Below, one piece after another: positions 35,085 through 44,735 of a stretch of 64,000 nucleotides of DNA; position 1 is the first letter of the stretch; each line of letters starts with the position of its first letter. The DNA is taken from assembly GCA_933207985.1 (NCBI GenBank), contig OW240913.1, forward strand, positions 280,114,173 to 280,178,172, written 5' to 3'. Origin of the DNA: Pelobates cultripes (taxonomy: Eukaryota > Chordata > Amphibia > Anura > Pelobatidae). The notes under the pieces were generated by a model that was not told where the DNA came from, made no database searches, and saw only the letters and a program-made list of their open reading frames with translations. The position numbers and the translations under genes were made by a program.

Positions 35085-35290
35085 TTCTGTATTGTGGGGG
35101 ACTGGGGTTATGGTGGTATGGGGGATAGGGACAGTAATGTGGGGGACTGGGGCAATGTTGGGGGGATAGGAACAGTATGGGAGCCAGGGTGGTATTGTGG
35201 GGGATAGGGCAACATTACGGGGACTGGGCAATTGTGGGAGATTGGGGCTATGGTGAGAGGAAGAGTATTGTGGAGGAGTGGACACACACA
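35085..35290. repeat. G-rich minisatellite
   Basis: About eight irregular units of 20-30 bases built on TGTGGGGGACTGGGG and ATGGGGGATAGGGACAGTA. The open frames across it are artefacts. Confidence 0.78.
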
Positions 35291-35490
35291 CAAACACACT
35301 TTTATTTCAATCCACCCAGTCTTCCTATTTTCTGGAGAACTGGAGTGAATCCAAAGCCTGGGGTCCAGTGGACTGTCGCAGTGCACCTCTGAGGGAGCTC
35401 TGATCCAGATCCACATTTCCCATTTAGCTCCTTCGCTATACAGGTTGTTTAATATGCTGCTAACTTATACCCTATAGATAACCAATATCT
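35291..35490. other. No recognisable feature
   Basis: Short mixed stretch between the minisatellite and the next MITE. Confidence 0.45.
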
Positions 35491-36042
35491 ATTTGTAAGG
35501 TGTGAAAAAATATATAAATGTAAGAATACACATATCTTTATCCTTTAACTTGGTGTCTTCATCTTAGCTCCCTGTCAGTCATTGTTAAACTGTAAGCCCA
35601 GCTCTTACTGCTCGTGGCAGTCAGCATAGAGAAAATACATAGAGAAAAGTCAAACACCCTTCCAGAGTAAGCAGTCAAACTGATTAAGAAAATCTCCCCT
35701 GCTGCGGAAAGCCCAATAGCACTAAGCCCAACCATGCATGGCTTAACTCATTGGCTAGGGGTGCTCAGTTAGCCCTTTCAGCCAAATGGCAAGCCCTGAA
35801 TGGCAGGGATTAGCTCAGTGGAGCTAACAGATGCTTCTTGGAGGAACTTCTAGCAGCATGGGAGTGGACAATGGCCGGCAGGCAGGACCTAGATGATTTT
35901 TAAAATTGTTCTTAAAGCAGGCTATAGTGGTTATGGTGCATGGAGTGTTTCTTTAATATACATTTAAAGGAAAACAGAGTATCTCATAAAAATGTTTTTT
36001 TGATTTATGGAAATTCCAGAGAAGTGACAATTACCCTTTAAA
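35491..36042. mobile_element. TTAA MITE (51193 family) with nested MITE half
   Basis: The right terminus GAGAAGTGACAATTACCCT-TTAA matches the 51193-51630 element's right end, and inside are its CTTAGCTCCCTGTCAGTC and AGCATAGAGA words. Within it, 35700-35958 holds the right half of another MITE ending GGTGCATGGAGTGTTTCT-TTAA. This is best read as one MITE inserted in another. Confidence 0.6.
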
Positions 36043-36254
36043 CTGCCAACCTTTTTTCACTTGTGTACTCCTTTGCAATCCATTTCCACAAATTGAACCC
36101 CTCATATTAGCAAAATATTTGTAATTAATATAGTTGCTATTATTTTACATTTATATGTTTTCCTCTACCCCATGCTCTCCCTGCTCCTCCTCTTCTCCAG
36201 GCTCCTATGCTCCTCCTGGCTCCTTCTGCTTTTCCTCTGCCACAGGTATATTAG
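36043..36254. other. No recognisable feature
   Basis: A pyrimidine-rich stretch (36168-36240) precedes the CA-rich array. Confidence 0.45.
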
Positions 36255-36365
36255 TATATACAGTGCAGATACACACACTGACACACATACAGTTACACAG
36301 ACACACCAACTCACATGTAGGTAAACAGATACAAACACTGATGCACATTCAGATACATAGACACA
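36255..36365. repeat. CA-rich minisatellite, left part
   Basis: Units of ACACACACTGACACACATACAG type. The same kind of sequence resumes right after the Tc1-like element (GATACAAACACTCATC from 37950), so the transposon landed inside the array. Confidence 0.75.
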
Positions 36366-36367
36366 TA

Positions 36368-37947
36368 CACTTAACAAAATTATAAACTCAACACTTGTTT
36401 TGCCCCCATTTTTCATGAGCTGAATTCAAAGATCTAAGACTTTTTCTATGTATGCAAAAGGCCTATTTCTCTCAAATATTGTTCACAAATCTGTCTAAAT
36501 CTATGTTAGTGAGCACTTCTCCTTTGCCGAGATAATCCATCCACCTCACAGGTGTGGCATATCAAAATGCTGATTTGGCAGCATGATTATTGCACAGGTG
36601 TGCCTTAGGCTGACCACAATAAAAGGTCACTCTAAAATGTGCAGTTTTACTGTATTGAGAGGGCCCGGGGGGGGGTCCGAAAACCAGTCAGTATCTGGTG
36701 TGACCACCATTTGCCTCACGGAGTGCAAGAAATTTCCTTGGCATAGAGTTGATCAGGTTGTTGATTGTTGCCTGTGGAATGTTGGTCCACTCCTCTTTAA
36801 TGGCTGTGCGAGGTTGTTGCATATTGGTAAGACCTGGAACACGCTGTCATATACAACGATACAGAGCTCAATGGGTGACATGTCCGGTGAGAATGCTGTC
36901 CATGCAAGAACTGGGATGTTTTCAGCTTGAAGGAATTGTGTACATATCCTTGCAACATGGGGCTGTGCATTATCATGCTGCAATATGAGGTGATGGTCGT
37001 GGATGAATGGCACAACAATGGGCCTCAGGATATTGTCAGAGTATCTCTGTGCATTCAAAATGTCATCAATAAAAAGCACCTGTGTTCATTGTACATAATA
37101 TTAGCCTGCCCATACCACCGCCACCATGGGCCACTCGATCCACAACGTTGACATCAGCAAACCGCTCACCCACACAACGCCATACATGCTGTCTGCCATC
37201 TGCCCTGTACAGTGAAAACCGGAATTCATCTCTGAAGAGAACACCTCTCCAAAGTGCCAGACGCCATCAAATGTGAGCATTTGCCCACTCAAGTTGGTTA
37301 CGACGACAAACTGCAGTCAGGTCTAGACTCCAATGAGGATGACAAGCATGCAGATGAGCTTCCCTGATACGGTTTTTGCCAGTTTGTGCAGAAATTCTTT
37401 GGTTATGCAAACCGATTGTTGCAGCATCTTTCCGGGTTGCTTTTCTCAGACGATCTTGGAGGTGAAGAGTCTGGATTTAGAGGTCCTGGGCTGGTGTGGT
37501 TACACATGGTCTGTGGTTGTGAGGCTGTTTGGATGTACTGCCAAATTCTCTGAAACACCTTTGGAGATGGCTTATGGTAGAGACAGAACATTCAATACAT
37601 GGGCAACAGTTCTGGTGGACATTCCTGCAGTCAGCATGCCAATTGAATGCTCCCTCAAAACTTGCAACATCTGTGGCATTGTGCTGTGTGTTAAAACTGC
37701 ACATTTTAGAGTGGCCTTTTATTGTGGCAAGTCTAAGGCACACCTTTGCAATAATCATGCATCTTTATATGCCACACCTGTAAGGTGGATTAATTATCTC
37801 AGCAAAGGAGAAGTGCTCACTAACACAGATTTGCGAACAATATTTGAGATAAATAGGCCTTTTTTGTACATAGAAAAAGTCTTAGAGTTCAGCTTATGAA
37901 AAATGGGGGCAAAAACAAAAGTGTTGCGTTTATAATTTTGTTCAGTG
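36368..37947 (-). mobile_element. Tc1-like transposon with long inverted repeats
   Basis: A Tc1/mariner element of about 1.58 kb bounded by TA on each side (36366-36367 and 37948-37949). Its inverted repeats are long (about 36368-36650 and 37690-37947) and start CACTTAAC / end GTTCAGTG. The transposase lies between them on the minus strand. It is full length but decayed; the inverted repeats still match well over more than 250 bases, so loss of activity is probably not very old. Confidence 0.92.
36753..37290 (-). pseudogene. Tc1-like transposase, catalytic domain, frameshifted
   Basis: The DDE enzyme that would cut and paste the element. The first aspartate lies in GVLFRDEFRFSLYRADGR (about 37170-37240), followed by HVWRCVGERFADVNVVDR. 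After a frameshift near 37060 the second part reads ILRPIVVPFIHDHHLILQHD, NAQPHVARICTQFLQAENIP and SPDMSPIE. Between the second aspartate (HDN) and the glutamate (PIE) there are 34 residues, the DD34E spacing typical of Tc1. The N-terminal DNA-binding part (37290-37690) is present only as broken fragments. It is not functional because of frameshifts and stops. Confidence 0.9.
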
Positions 37948-37949
37948 TA

Positions 37950-38224
37950 GATACAAACACTCATCGGTTAATGATCTTTCCACAGATGCGTGCATGACTG
38001 ACTTTTGGAACGCCTGCATGAGCCATTTGGATACCGCACCAGAGCAAATCATCGGTTGATATTGGGCATGCACAGGTCATCACTTTTGAGTGACACCTGA
38101 GATCACCAATAGGAGAAGACTTCTCCGAAAAAGTTGCAAATAGATGCGAAACGTCACTTCCGGTTAACTGGCACAGGCCCCCCCATCCACCATATGGTGG
38201 GGAATAAAAATAACAAAAATGGGG
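37950..38224. other. Left part of G-rich-array element 1
   Basis: Continues from the CA-rich array, then contains two loosely similar stretches (TCATCGGTTAATGATC near 37962 and TCATCGGTTGATATTG near 38050) and GCGAAACGTCACTTCCGG before the array. No coding region. Confidence 0.4.
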
Positions 38225-38765
38225 GGGGCATAGTGCCCCCCCCACACACACACCCGTGATCTGTGGATGGGGACTATTAATATAAATGGGGGGAACCTAA
38301 TGTCCCCCCTGGTCCCCACCCATGAGCAGCGGGTGGGGACCCTAATTAAGTAAAGGGGAGATCTAATGTCCCCCCTGGTCCCCACCCATGGGCGGTGGGT
38401 GGGGACACTAAATAAATAAATAATCAGGGGGACCTAATGTCCCTTTTGGTCCCCACACATGAGCAGCGGGTGGGGACCCTAAATAAATAAATAATGGGGG
38501 GAACTTAATGTCCCCCCGGTTCCCACTGATGAGCGGCGGGTGGGGACCGTAAATAAATAAATAATGGGGGAGACCTAATGTCCCTCCCAGGTCCCCACCC
38601 ATGAGCAGCTAATGGGGACAATAATTAATTAAAGGGGGGACCTATTGTCCCCCCTGGTCTCCACCCATGAGCGGCGGGTGGGGACCCTAAATAAATAAAA
38701 AATGGATGGGACCTAATGTTCCCCCAGGTCCCCCCCCATGAGTGACGGGTAGGGACCACAAATAA
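38225..38765. repeat. G-rich array 1, ~69-bp unit, about eight copies
   Basis: Units of GGTGGGGACCCTAAATAA followed by GGGGGACCTAATGTCCCCCC and CCCCACCCATGAGCGGC (each phrase adjacent in the unit). Unit marks fall near 38266, 38333, 38398, 38469, 38539, 38610, 38679 and 38748. Open frames here are artefacts. Confidence 0.9.
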
Positions 38766-39625
38766 TAAAGTGACTAGGGGTCCCAAAGCCCCTAGTCACT
38801 CCCCCCACCCAATAACAATACCCTACCTACTCTCCTCACCCTAATAATAGTGGGGGGGCAATAAACTAACCCAGTAAACTAAAATGTCATACTTACCATT
38901 AGATGTCTTCTTTCTTCAGCCCCAAAAAAGGCCAAATAAAAATCTATATTACCCATCGCTACTGTTAAAATAATAAAAAACCAGAGCACAAAAAAAAATA
39001 TGTCATAAAAAAATAGATAAAACCAGATGGTAAAAAAATAATCCTTTTTCATCCATGGAGGTCACGGCACAGAATGAGCTCCGCAGGGTGGGAAAAGGCT
39101 TAAAAAGCCTTACCACGCCCTGCAATTAGACTCACAGTTCTCTGATTGGTTGGTTTAATCCAACCAATTCGAGTGCTGTGACAGGTAAATGAAGAGACTG
39201 ACAGGTAAGTCTCTACATTTACCTGTCACAGCACTCTGATTGATTGGCTTGACATCCAAACAATAAGAGTGCTCAGTATCATTTTACACAGCGTGGGAAA
39301 ATTCTTTGTAATTTTCCCATGCTGTGTAATTTGACTCATAATCATGTGATTGGTTGCTTTATTAATATGGGGGTCATAGTGACCTGCATAGGCATGCACA
39401 GTGTTATTTCTCCATGCTGTGGGGGTTAATTTTCCTGCAGCACGGAGTCTAGTTAACAAACAAAATGAAATGAAAAGGTAATGCATTCAGCATTTGCCCT
39501 TTCGTTTCGTTAAAATTTTGTATGTAGGGCATTCGTTTACGTTTTGTTACACCAATACGAAAATAAACACATTTTCAGACGGAATCGTATTCATACGAAA
39601 ACGAATGCACATGTCTAGAATTCCA
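38766..39625. mobile_element. Right part of G-rich-array element 1, with serial hairpins
   Basis: Follows the array with a hairpin GTGACTAGGGG...CCCCTAGTCAC (38771-38800), a TACCCTACCTACTCTCCTC tract, then three hairpins in a row: 39145-39167, 39171-39235 (arms of about 28 bases around GTGCTGTGACAGGTAAATG) and 39290-39328 (CACAGCGTGGGAAAAT type). It closes with a TTCG/CGAA-rich terminus (39490-39620) ending in CACATGTCTAGAA. No coding region. I take 38225-39625 as one non-autonomous element. Confidence 0.6.
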
Positions 39626-39749
39626 CCAATAAGAACTAGTATGGTAATTTGGACTTGGAAGGAAGCCAATGAATACTGTTATAGACACCTGTTACTGATA
39701 ATTATACTGACAATATGCCTATATAAACTGATAGTATGCATCAACAAAC

Positions 39750-39792
39750 CACACTTCTGATGAAACTACCAAGCTGAAATGGGTAAAGTGTG
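39750..39792 (+). ncRNA. Hammerhead-ribozyme-like core 2
   Basis: Stem I: CACACTT (39750-39756) pairs perfectly with AAGTGTG (39786-39792). The core CTGATGA is at 39757-39763, a short stem II at 39764-39775 (one mismatch, loop ACCA), GAAA at 39776-39779, then TGGGTA with a predicted cleavage after the A at 39785. This is the compact type I form known from Penelope-like elements. Confidence 0.62.
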
Positions 39793-40307
39793 TTTTTACC
39801 ATTGATTTGGATTGTTTTTATAAATATAACTTTTAATATCTATTGAGTTTATTGCAATAAAATTAATTAATTTTAAACTGAATTGATTTTGGATTGTCCA
39901 CCCATTTCTTTTTTTGGCTTCCTGATTTACATACATCCCAGGTGTAGGTCATATCACTAGGGCACTTCCACTCTAGAGCAGATTCATGCTATAGTTCATG
40001 TGAGTAAGATACTTACTTTAGTATATGCACAGTCACTTTACTATACATATTGCACTATTAGATATCCTCATTCTTGTCTCCATATATCTAATACATTGGC
40101 AAGGTCCACCATCACTACTGCTGAATATGTATCTGAGACGGGGATTGTACCGCCCACGCCTAATACAGCAGAGCTCTTGGTAGCTCTCTAACTTGTGAGT
40201 GAGTTTTTGCACAGTACTCTATTCTTTCTGCTCTTAAGGGCATACTGAACTGTTCTTGTTTTTCTTTGTTTTCTCTTTTGAGATACCATATATTGTGCAA
40301 AGGGTAA
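39793..40307. other. No recognisable gene
   Basis: AT-rich sequence after the hammerhead-like core, with AATAAA near 39857; probably the rest of the same repeat, then unassigned DNA. Confidence 0.45.
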
Positions 40308-40589
40308 AGATTAGAATTAAGCGGACACCTGGATGTTCGGGTTCGCAGAGTTCGGCTGAACTTCGTCAAAAAGGGCTCGAACTTGACCTGAACTTGAACC
40401 CGAACCCGAACCCCATTGAAGTCAATGGGGACCCGAACTTTTGCACAATAAAATGCCTCTAAAAAGGTCCTGGAAAGGTCTAGATTGCTGCAAAAGGAAG
40501 TAAAATGGGGGTAAGAGTAGGACAAGTGCCCTGCAAACAAATGTGGAGAGAGAAATAACTTAAAATAAGCAGCGGTATTAGATAGCTAT

Positions 40590-40826
40590 CTACCAAAAGG
40601 CTTAAAGACCTAAATTGGTCTTTTAGCCACATTTACTAATACTAATTAAAGATTACTTAGTATTAGTAAATTCAGCCCCTACTCACTATACCGTGAGTAG
40701 GGGCATGTCTAGTAAACAGTGAGCAGCCGGTGGCTGCTTATTGTAAAAAAATAAAATAAAATAAAAACCTATTGGCCCCCACCCCTGAACGGAAAATAAG
40801 GGGGGGATCTATTGTCCTCCCCCATG
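40590..40826. repeat. Foldback element, left inverted arm
   Basis: Reverse complement of 41722-41953, including AGTATTAGTAAAT, GGGGCATGTCTAGTAAACAG and TTGGCCCCCACCCCTGAAC blocks. Confidence 0.88.
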
Positions 40827-41721
40827 GCTCCCATCCCTGAGCGGCGGATGGGGGCCCTACATAACAATGGGGGGGGACCTACTGTCCTCCCCCCGGCCCC
40901 ACCCCAGTGCAACGGGTGGGGGCCCTGCATAACAATGGGGGGGGGACCTACTGTCCTCCCCCTGGCCCCCACCCCTGAGTGGTGGGTGGGGACCTTAAAT
41001 AAGAATGAGGGGGGTCCTACTGTCCTCCCCCCGGCCCCCACCCCTGCGCGGTGAGTGAGGGCCCTAAAATAGATTGGGGGGTCCTACTGTCCTCCCCCCG
41101 GCCCCAACCCCTGCACGGTGGGTGGGGGCCCTAAATAAGAATGATGGGGGGACCTACTGTCCTCCCCCAGGCCCCCACCCCTGCGTGGCATGTGGGTGCC
41201 CTAAATAAGATTGAGGGGGGACCTACTGTCCTCCACCCAGCCCCCAGCCCTGCGCGGCGAGTGGGGGCCCTAAATAAGAATGGGGGGGCTACTGTTTTTT
41301 CCCCCCGACCCCCACCCCTGTGCGGCGGGTGGGGGCCCTAAATAAGAATGAAGGGGAGACCTACTGTCCTCCCCCCGGCCCCACCCCTGCGTGGCATGTG
41401 GGTACCCTAAATAAGATTGAGGGGGGGACCTACTGTCCTCCCCCCAGCCCCCACCCCTGCGCGGCGAGTGGGGACCCTAAATAAGAATGGGGGGGGCTAC
41501 TGTTCTCCCCCCCGACCCCCACCCCCTGCGCGGCGGGTGGGGGCCCTAAATTTAGAATAAGGGGGGGACCTATTGTCCTCCCCCCTCACCAAACTCCCCC
41601 CAAAAAATAACCCCTACCTAACCCCCTCATCCTAAAAATAATGAGGGGTTATTTTTTTGGAGGAGGGGTCCACCCCGCCTCGTTGTTATTTAGGACCTCC
41701 ACCCACCGCCCAGGGGTGGGG
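40827..41721. repeat. G-rich array 2, ~69-bp unit with higher-order repeat
   Basis: About eleven units, marked by GGTGGGGGCCCTAAAT-type words near 40844, 40913, 40984, 41054, 41121, 41191, 41260, 41328, 41397, 41467 and 41537. The three units from 41191 are repeated from 41397, a 206-base higher-order repeat. It closes with ATAACCCCTACCTAACCCCC and a small hairpin (AATAACCCC/GGGGTTATT, 41607-41655). Confidence 0.92.
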
Positions 41722-41953
41722 GCCAGGGGGGGAGGACAATAGGTGTCCCCCCGCTGTTCAGGGGTGGGGGCCAATAGGCTTTTTTTTTTTTTTTTTTTAC
41801 AGTGAGCAGCCACTGGCTGATCACTGTTTACTAGACATGTCCCTATTTGCGGTATAGCGAGTAGGGGCTGAATTTGCTAATACTAAGTGATCTTTACTTA
41901 GTATTAGTAAATGTGGCCGAAAGACCAATTTAGGTCTTTCGGCCTTTTGGTAG
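41722..41953. repeat. Foldback element, right inverted arm
   Basis: Reverse complement of 40590-40826, with a poly-T run (41780-41801) where the left arm has an AAAATAAAAT-type stretch. Confidence 0.88.
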
Positions 41954-42182
41954 AAAGCTCACATGCTGCACTGGCCAATCACAGCCATGCCATTAGTAGG
42001 CATGGCTGTGATGGCTTCTAAGGGCACACAAGTCAAACACTTGTTGATTGGCTGCCCTGCCATTAAATCGCCGAACTCCAACCCAAACATACAGTGATAT
42101 GTCCGTGTTCGGGTCTGGGGTCCAAAAACCGTAATGTTCGGTACAAAACCGAAATTTACAGTTCGGGTTCGCTCAACTCTAG

Positions 42183-42387
42183 TAAAGATCCTTCATACAT
42201 ATGTACGTATATTTACTGTAAATATGACCTAACTTATGGGCTACACTGTTTGTTAAGCGCGGTCATTGACTGTTTGTTATTTGCCAAAATTATATTTCCA
42301 CAAGATTTAGGGAATCCTTGTAAGATTGACTGCTGCCTTTCCACAAGTATATAGGGAGCACCTAAATATATTTGTTTCTTTTTAACA
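42183..42387. other. No recognisable feature
   Basis: Short AT-rich stretch between the foldback element and a CA-rich array. Confidence 0.5.
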
Positions 42388-42590
42388 CATACAGATACAC
42401 ACTGCCACACATACAGATATATACAGTGACACACATACAGATATACACAGTGACACACATACAGATGCACATACTGACACACATACAGATGCACAGACAC
42501 ACAGATACAAACAATGACACTCATAAAGATACAGACACACAAAGTTACAGACACAAACACTATATATATATATAGATAGATACAGGCACA
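42388..42590. repeat. CA-rich minisatellite, ~20-bp unit
   Basis: Units of CACACATACAGATACACACTG type, ending in a short (AT)n and (GATA)n-like stretch at 42561-42584. It resembles the array at 36255-36365. Confidence 0.85.
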
Positions 42591-43011
42591 TATAGATTTT
42601 AGCCACCCTCCAGTTTCCTACCTTTTGGATGCAGGAGGGTGTCTACTGCTGCTTGGGGCTTGCACAGCCAGACCGCCCCTGCTCTCTTCTTCCTCCTCTC
42701 AGTGTCTCCTGCATGGTGCTCTTTGTTAGCTTGGAGGAAGTGGCAATTATTAAAGTGACTCAGTCACACTGTTAAAGTGCTACCTCCCATGACCAGGGCC
42801 CCTGATGGCTCCCTCGACCTGTGAGTCACCATTAAGGATATTTGCATGTGCCCTTGGGGAAACTGGCTCATACTCCCAGGGGTATGTGTACCACATGTTG
42901 GGAACTGATGCTTTAAGACAATTTTAAAGCACATCAACCATGAGAGTACAAATAAGTGCATGTGATGTGCTGTATGTGTTCATTGACTACTGAGTGTTCT
43001 ATAACTACTAG
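42591..43011. other. No recognisable gene
   Basis: GC-balanced sequence of unknown origin. No open frame with family features. Confidence 0.45.
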
Positions 43012-43389
43012 ACATGTGCAATTCGTTTCGGGCCAAATATATATATATATACGAATATGAATTTCGGGCAATTCGGACATTCGGGTATTTAATCATTAAT
43101 ATCGGGTGTCCAGCTCACATCCATACTGATCAGACAAAAACAAGATAACAGAGCCATGCCAAGGGTACCAGAAAACAGAGTAGTCAATGCAAAGGAAATA
43201 AATATATCAGAACACAGTATAACACACTAGTGGGACCAAACTGAAACAACAATAGGGCAAGGAGCATAAGACAGACTAATAACAAAAAAGTGTGCTAGGC
43301 GCTTCACAAAAAAAAATAAACAAATAGTGTCCAAAAAAGAAAAGAATATGAATAGTGTGACTGATATGAAAGTGCTACCCCAACAATAT

Positions 43390-43905
43390 AAACATAAAAT
43401 AGAAATACAAATAAATATCAGTGCATACAATTTTCCCAGTGGAAAAAAAAAATCAAATGTGTAGAAAATATAAAATATAGAACTATACACAGGATGTTGA
43501 TACCAAGATAATAATACAAATTACCTGCAACAAAATAAAAGAGAACAACATAGTATGAACTGTTAAAACAGAAAGTGCTTTAGTACTTATCTAAGACTAT
43601 AACTCACATGGGCTAGAGCTCAACCAGGCTCTTTATCAAAGGCTCAAAGGTGCCTCTACTGGCTACTGGGTCCACTTATTCAGTAATAGAAGATAGGACG
43701 AGATGTTTCACAAAAAATATGTATTATTTAATCAGGATACAAATAAAAAGATATACAAAACACATAAAGAGTTGTGGGTACTAAGCTGGAATGGTGGTGG
43801 AACAAATACTTTTGAATGTAAACAATATGATATAAAATCAAGGTTCCACTCATCATCAAAAAAAGTCACCCAGGATTACAAATATGAATGTCCAATATAC
43901 AAATT
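43390..43905. repeat. Inverted repeat, left arm, of the 43-44 kb palindrome
   Basis: AGGATGTTGATACCAAGATAA (43490-43510, split by one base) is the mirror of TTATCTTGGTATCAACATCCT (44158-44178). AACAGAAAGTGCTTTAGT (43567-43584) mirrors ACTAAAGCACTTTCTGTT (44087-44104). ACCCAGGATTACAAATATGA mirrors TTATATTTTTAATCCTGGGT at the centre. A heavily decayed hammerhead-like segment lies near 43612-43650. Confidence 0.8.
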
Positions 43906-44290
43906 GGAGCAGATATAAATTGGACATTTATATTTTTAATCCTGGGTTACGTTTTTGGTCTGATCATCTGATGTCCTATCTTCTACTCCTGAAAGGTGGA
44001 TCCTGTAGCCAATATTGGCACTTTTGAGTCTTTGATACAGAGCCTAGTACGGCTCTGGGCCATGTGACTGATAGTCCTTCAGTAGCACTAAAGCACTTTC
44101 TGTTTTTAACAGTTCACACTATGGTGTTTTTTTTTTTTTTTAGGTATTTTTTTATTATTATCTTGGTATCAACATCCTGTATATCGTTGGATATATTACA
44201 TTTTCTAGACACGTTTGTTCACTGGTGATATTGCATGCACTGATATTTGTTTGTATTTCTACAAGACAGACTAAAGTATATATAACTAAT
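43906..44290. repeat. Inverted repeat, right arm, of the 43-44 kb palindrome
   Basis: Mirror of 43390-43905 with several insertions and deletions; this arm is shorter. A poly-T run at 44129-44144 replaces a CTCTTTTATTTTGTTG-like stretch of the other arm. Confidence 0.8.
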
Positions 44291-44506
44291 GAAGTCCTGC
44301 ATAATTTCTAAATGCCCAGTTCGTAATGCTGCTGACATGATGCAGGTTTGGCATCATTAAAATCACACAAGACTGGGCCCTTATAAAAGTAAGCAAGCAT
44401 GGAACATTAGAAATTATGGTAGAGTTCAACTCAGTGTCAGTATGGATGTGAGCTGGACACCCGATATTAATGATTAAGCAAAAATAATGTGCGACATCAG
44501 AATGGG

Positions 44507-44605
44507 TGTGGGGTGGGGGCCCTAAATACTAATTAGGGGGGACTTAATGTCCTCCCCCCTGGCTCCCACCCCTGAGCATTGGGTGGGGGCCCTAAATAAA
44601 AAAAA
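44507..44605. repeat. G-rich array 3, two ~69-bp units
   Basis: GGTGGGGGCCCTAAATACTA and GGTGGGGGCCCTAAATAAAA units with GGGGGGACTTAATGTCCTCC between; the same family as arrays 1 and 2. Confidence 0.85.
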
Positions 44606-44735
44606 TAACCTCCCCCTCCCCCGGGTGACTAGGGGTCCTCAAACCTCTAGTCACCCCCTCCCCCAAAAAATTAACCCCTACCTATCCCCCTCACCATAAA
44701 AATAAATTATTTATTAAAAAGACATACTTGTAACA

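Larger units (their letters stand above)
40308..42182. mobile_element. Foldback element with G-rich tandem core
   Basis: Outer ends are inverted: the left begins TAGAATTAAGCGGACACC and the right, reverse complemented, begins TAGAGTTGAGCGAACCCG. Both are followed by TTCGGG/CGAACC-rich sequence. Inside are long inverted arms (40590-40826 and 41722-41953) that match over about 230 bases, for example ACCAAAAGGC...AAAGACC against GGTCTTTCGGCCTTTTGGT. Between the arms sits an array of about eleven ~69-bp G-rich units. There is no coding region, so mobilisation would need another element's enzyme, which I cannot identify. Confidence 0.82.
43012..44735. mobile_element. Composite element: TTCG end, nested inverted repeats, G-rich array 3
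   Basis: The left end (43012-43090) is the TTCG-type terminus starting CTAGACATGTGCAATTCG, the mirror image of the right end of element 1 (CACATGTCTAG at 39611). An inverted repeat of about 40 bases follows: 43085-43125 against 44435-44478 (TTAATCATTAATATCGGGTG against CACCCGATATTAATGATTAA, allowing for one base). Between them are two inverted copies of another repeat, 43390-43900 and 43910-44290. On the right, 44507-44605 has two G-rich ~69-bp units, a GTGACTAGGGG-type hairpin (44622-44654) and the TTAACCCCTACCTATCCCC tract. No coding region. Confidence 0.65.

Noticed and set aside
36660..36677. Long G run inside the Tc1-like element
   Set aside because: More likely homopolymer slippage or a sequencing/assembly effect than a functional feature.
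37333..37899. 188-codon plus-strand open frame
   Set aside because: Antisense to the broken N-terminal part of the Tc1-like transposase and its inverted repeat.
40812..41341. Proline/glycine-rich open frames on both strands
   Set aside because: Artefacts of the ~69-bp G-rich array.
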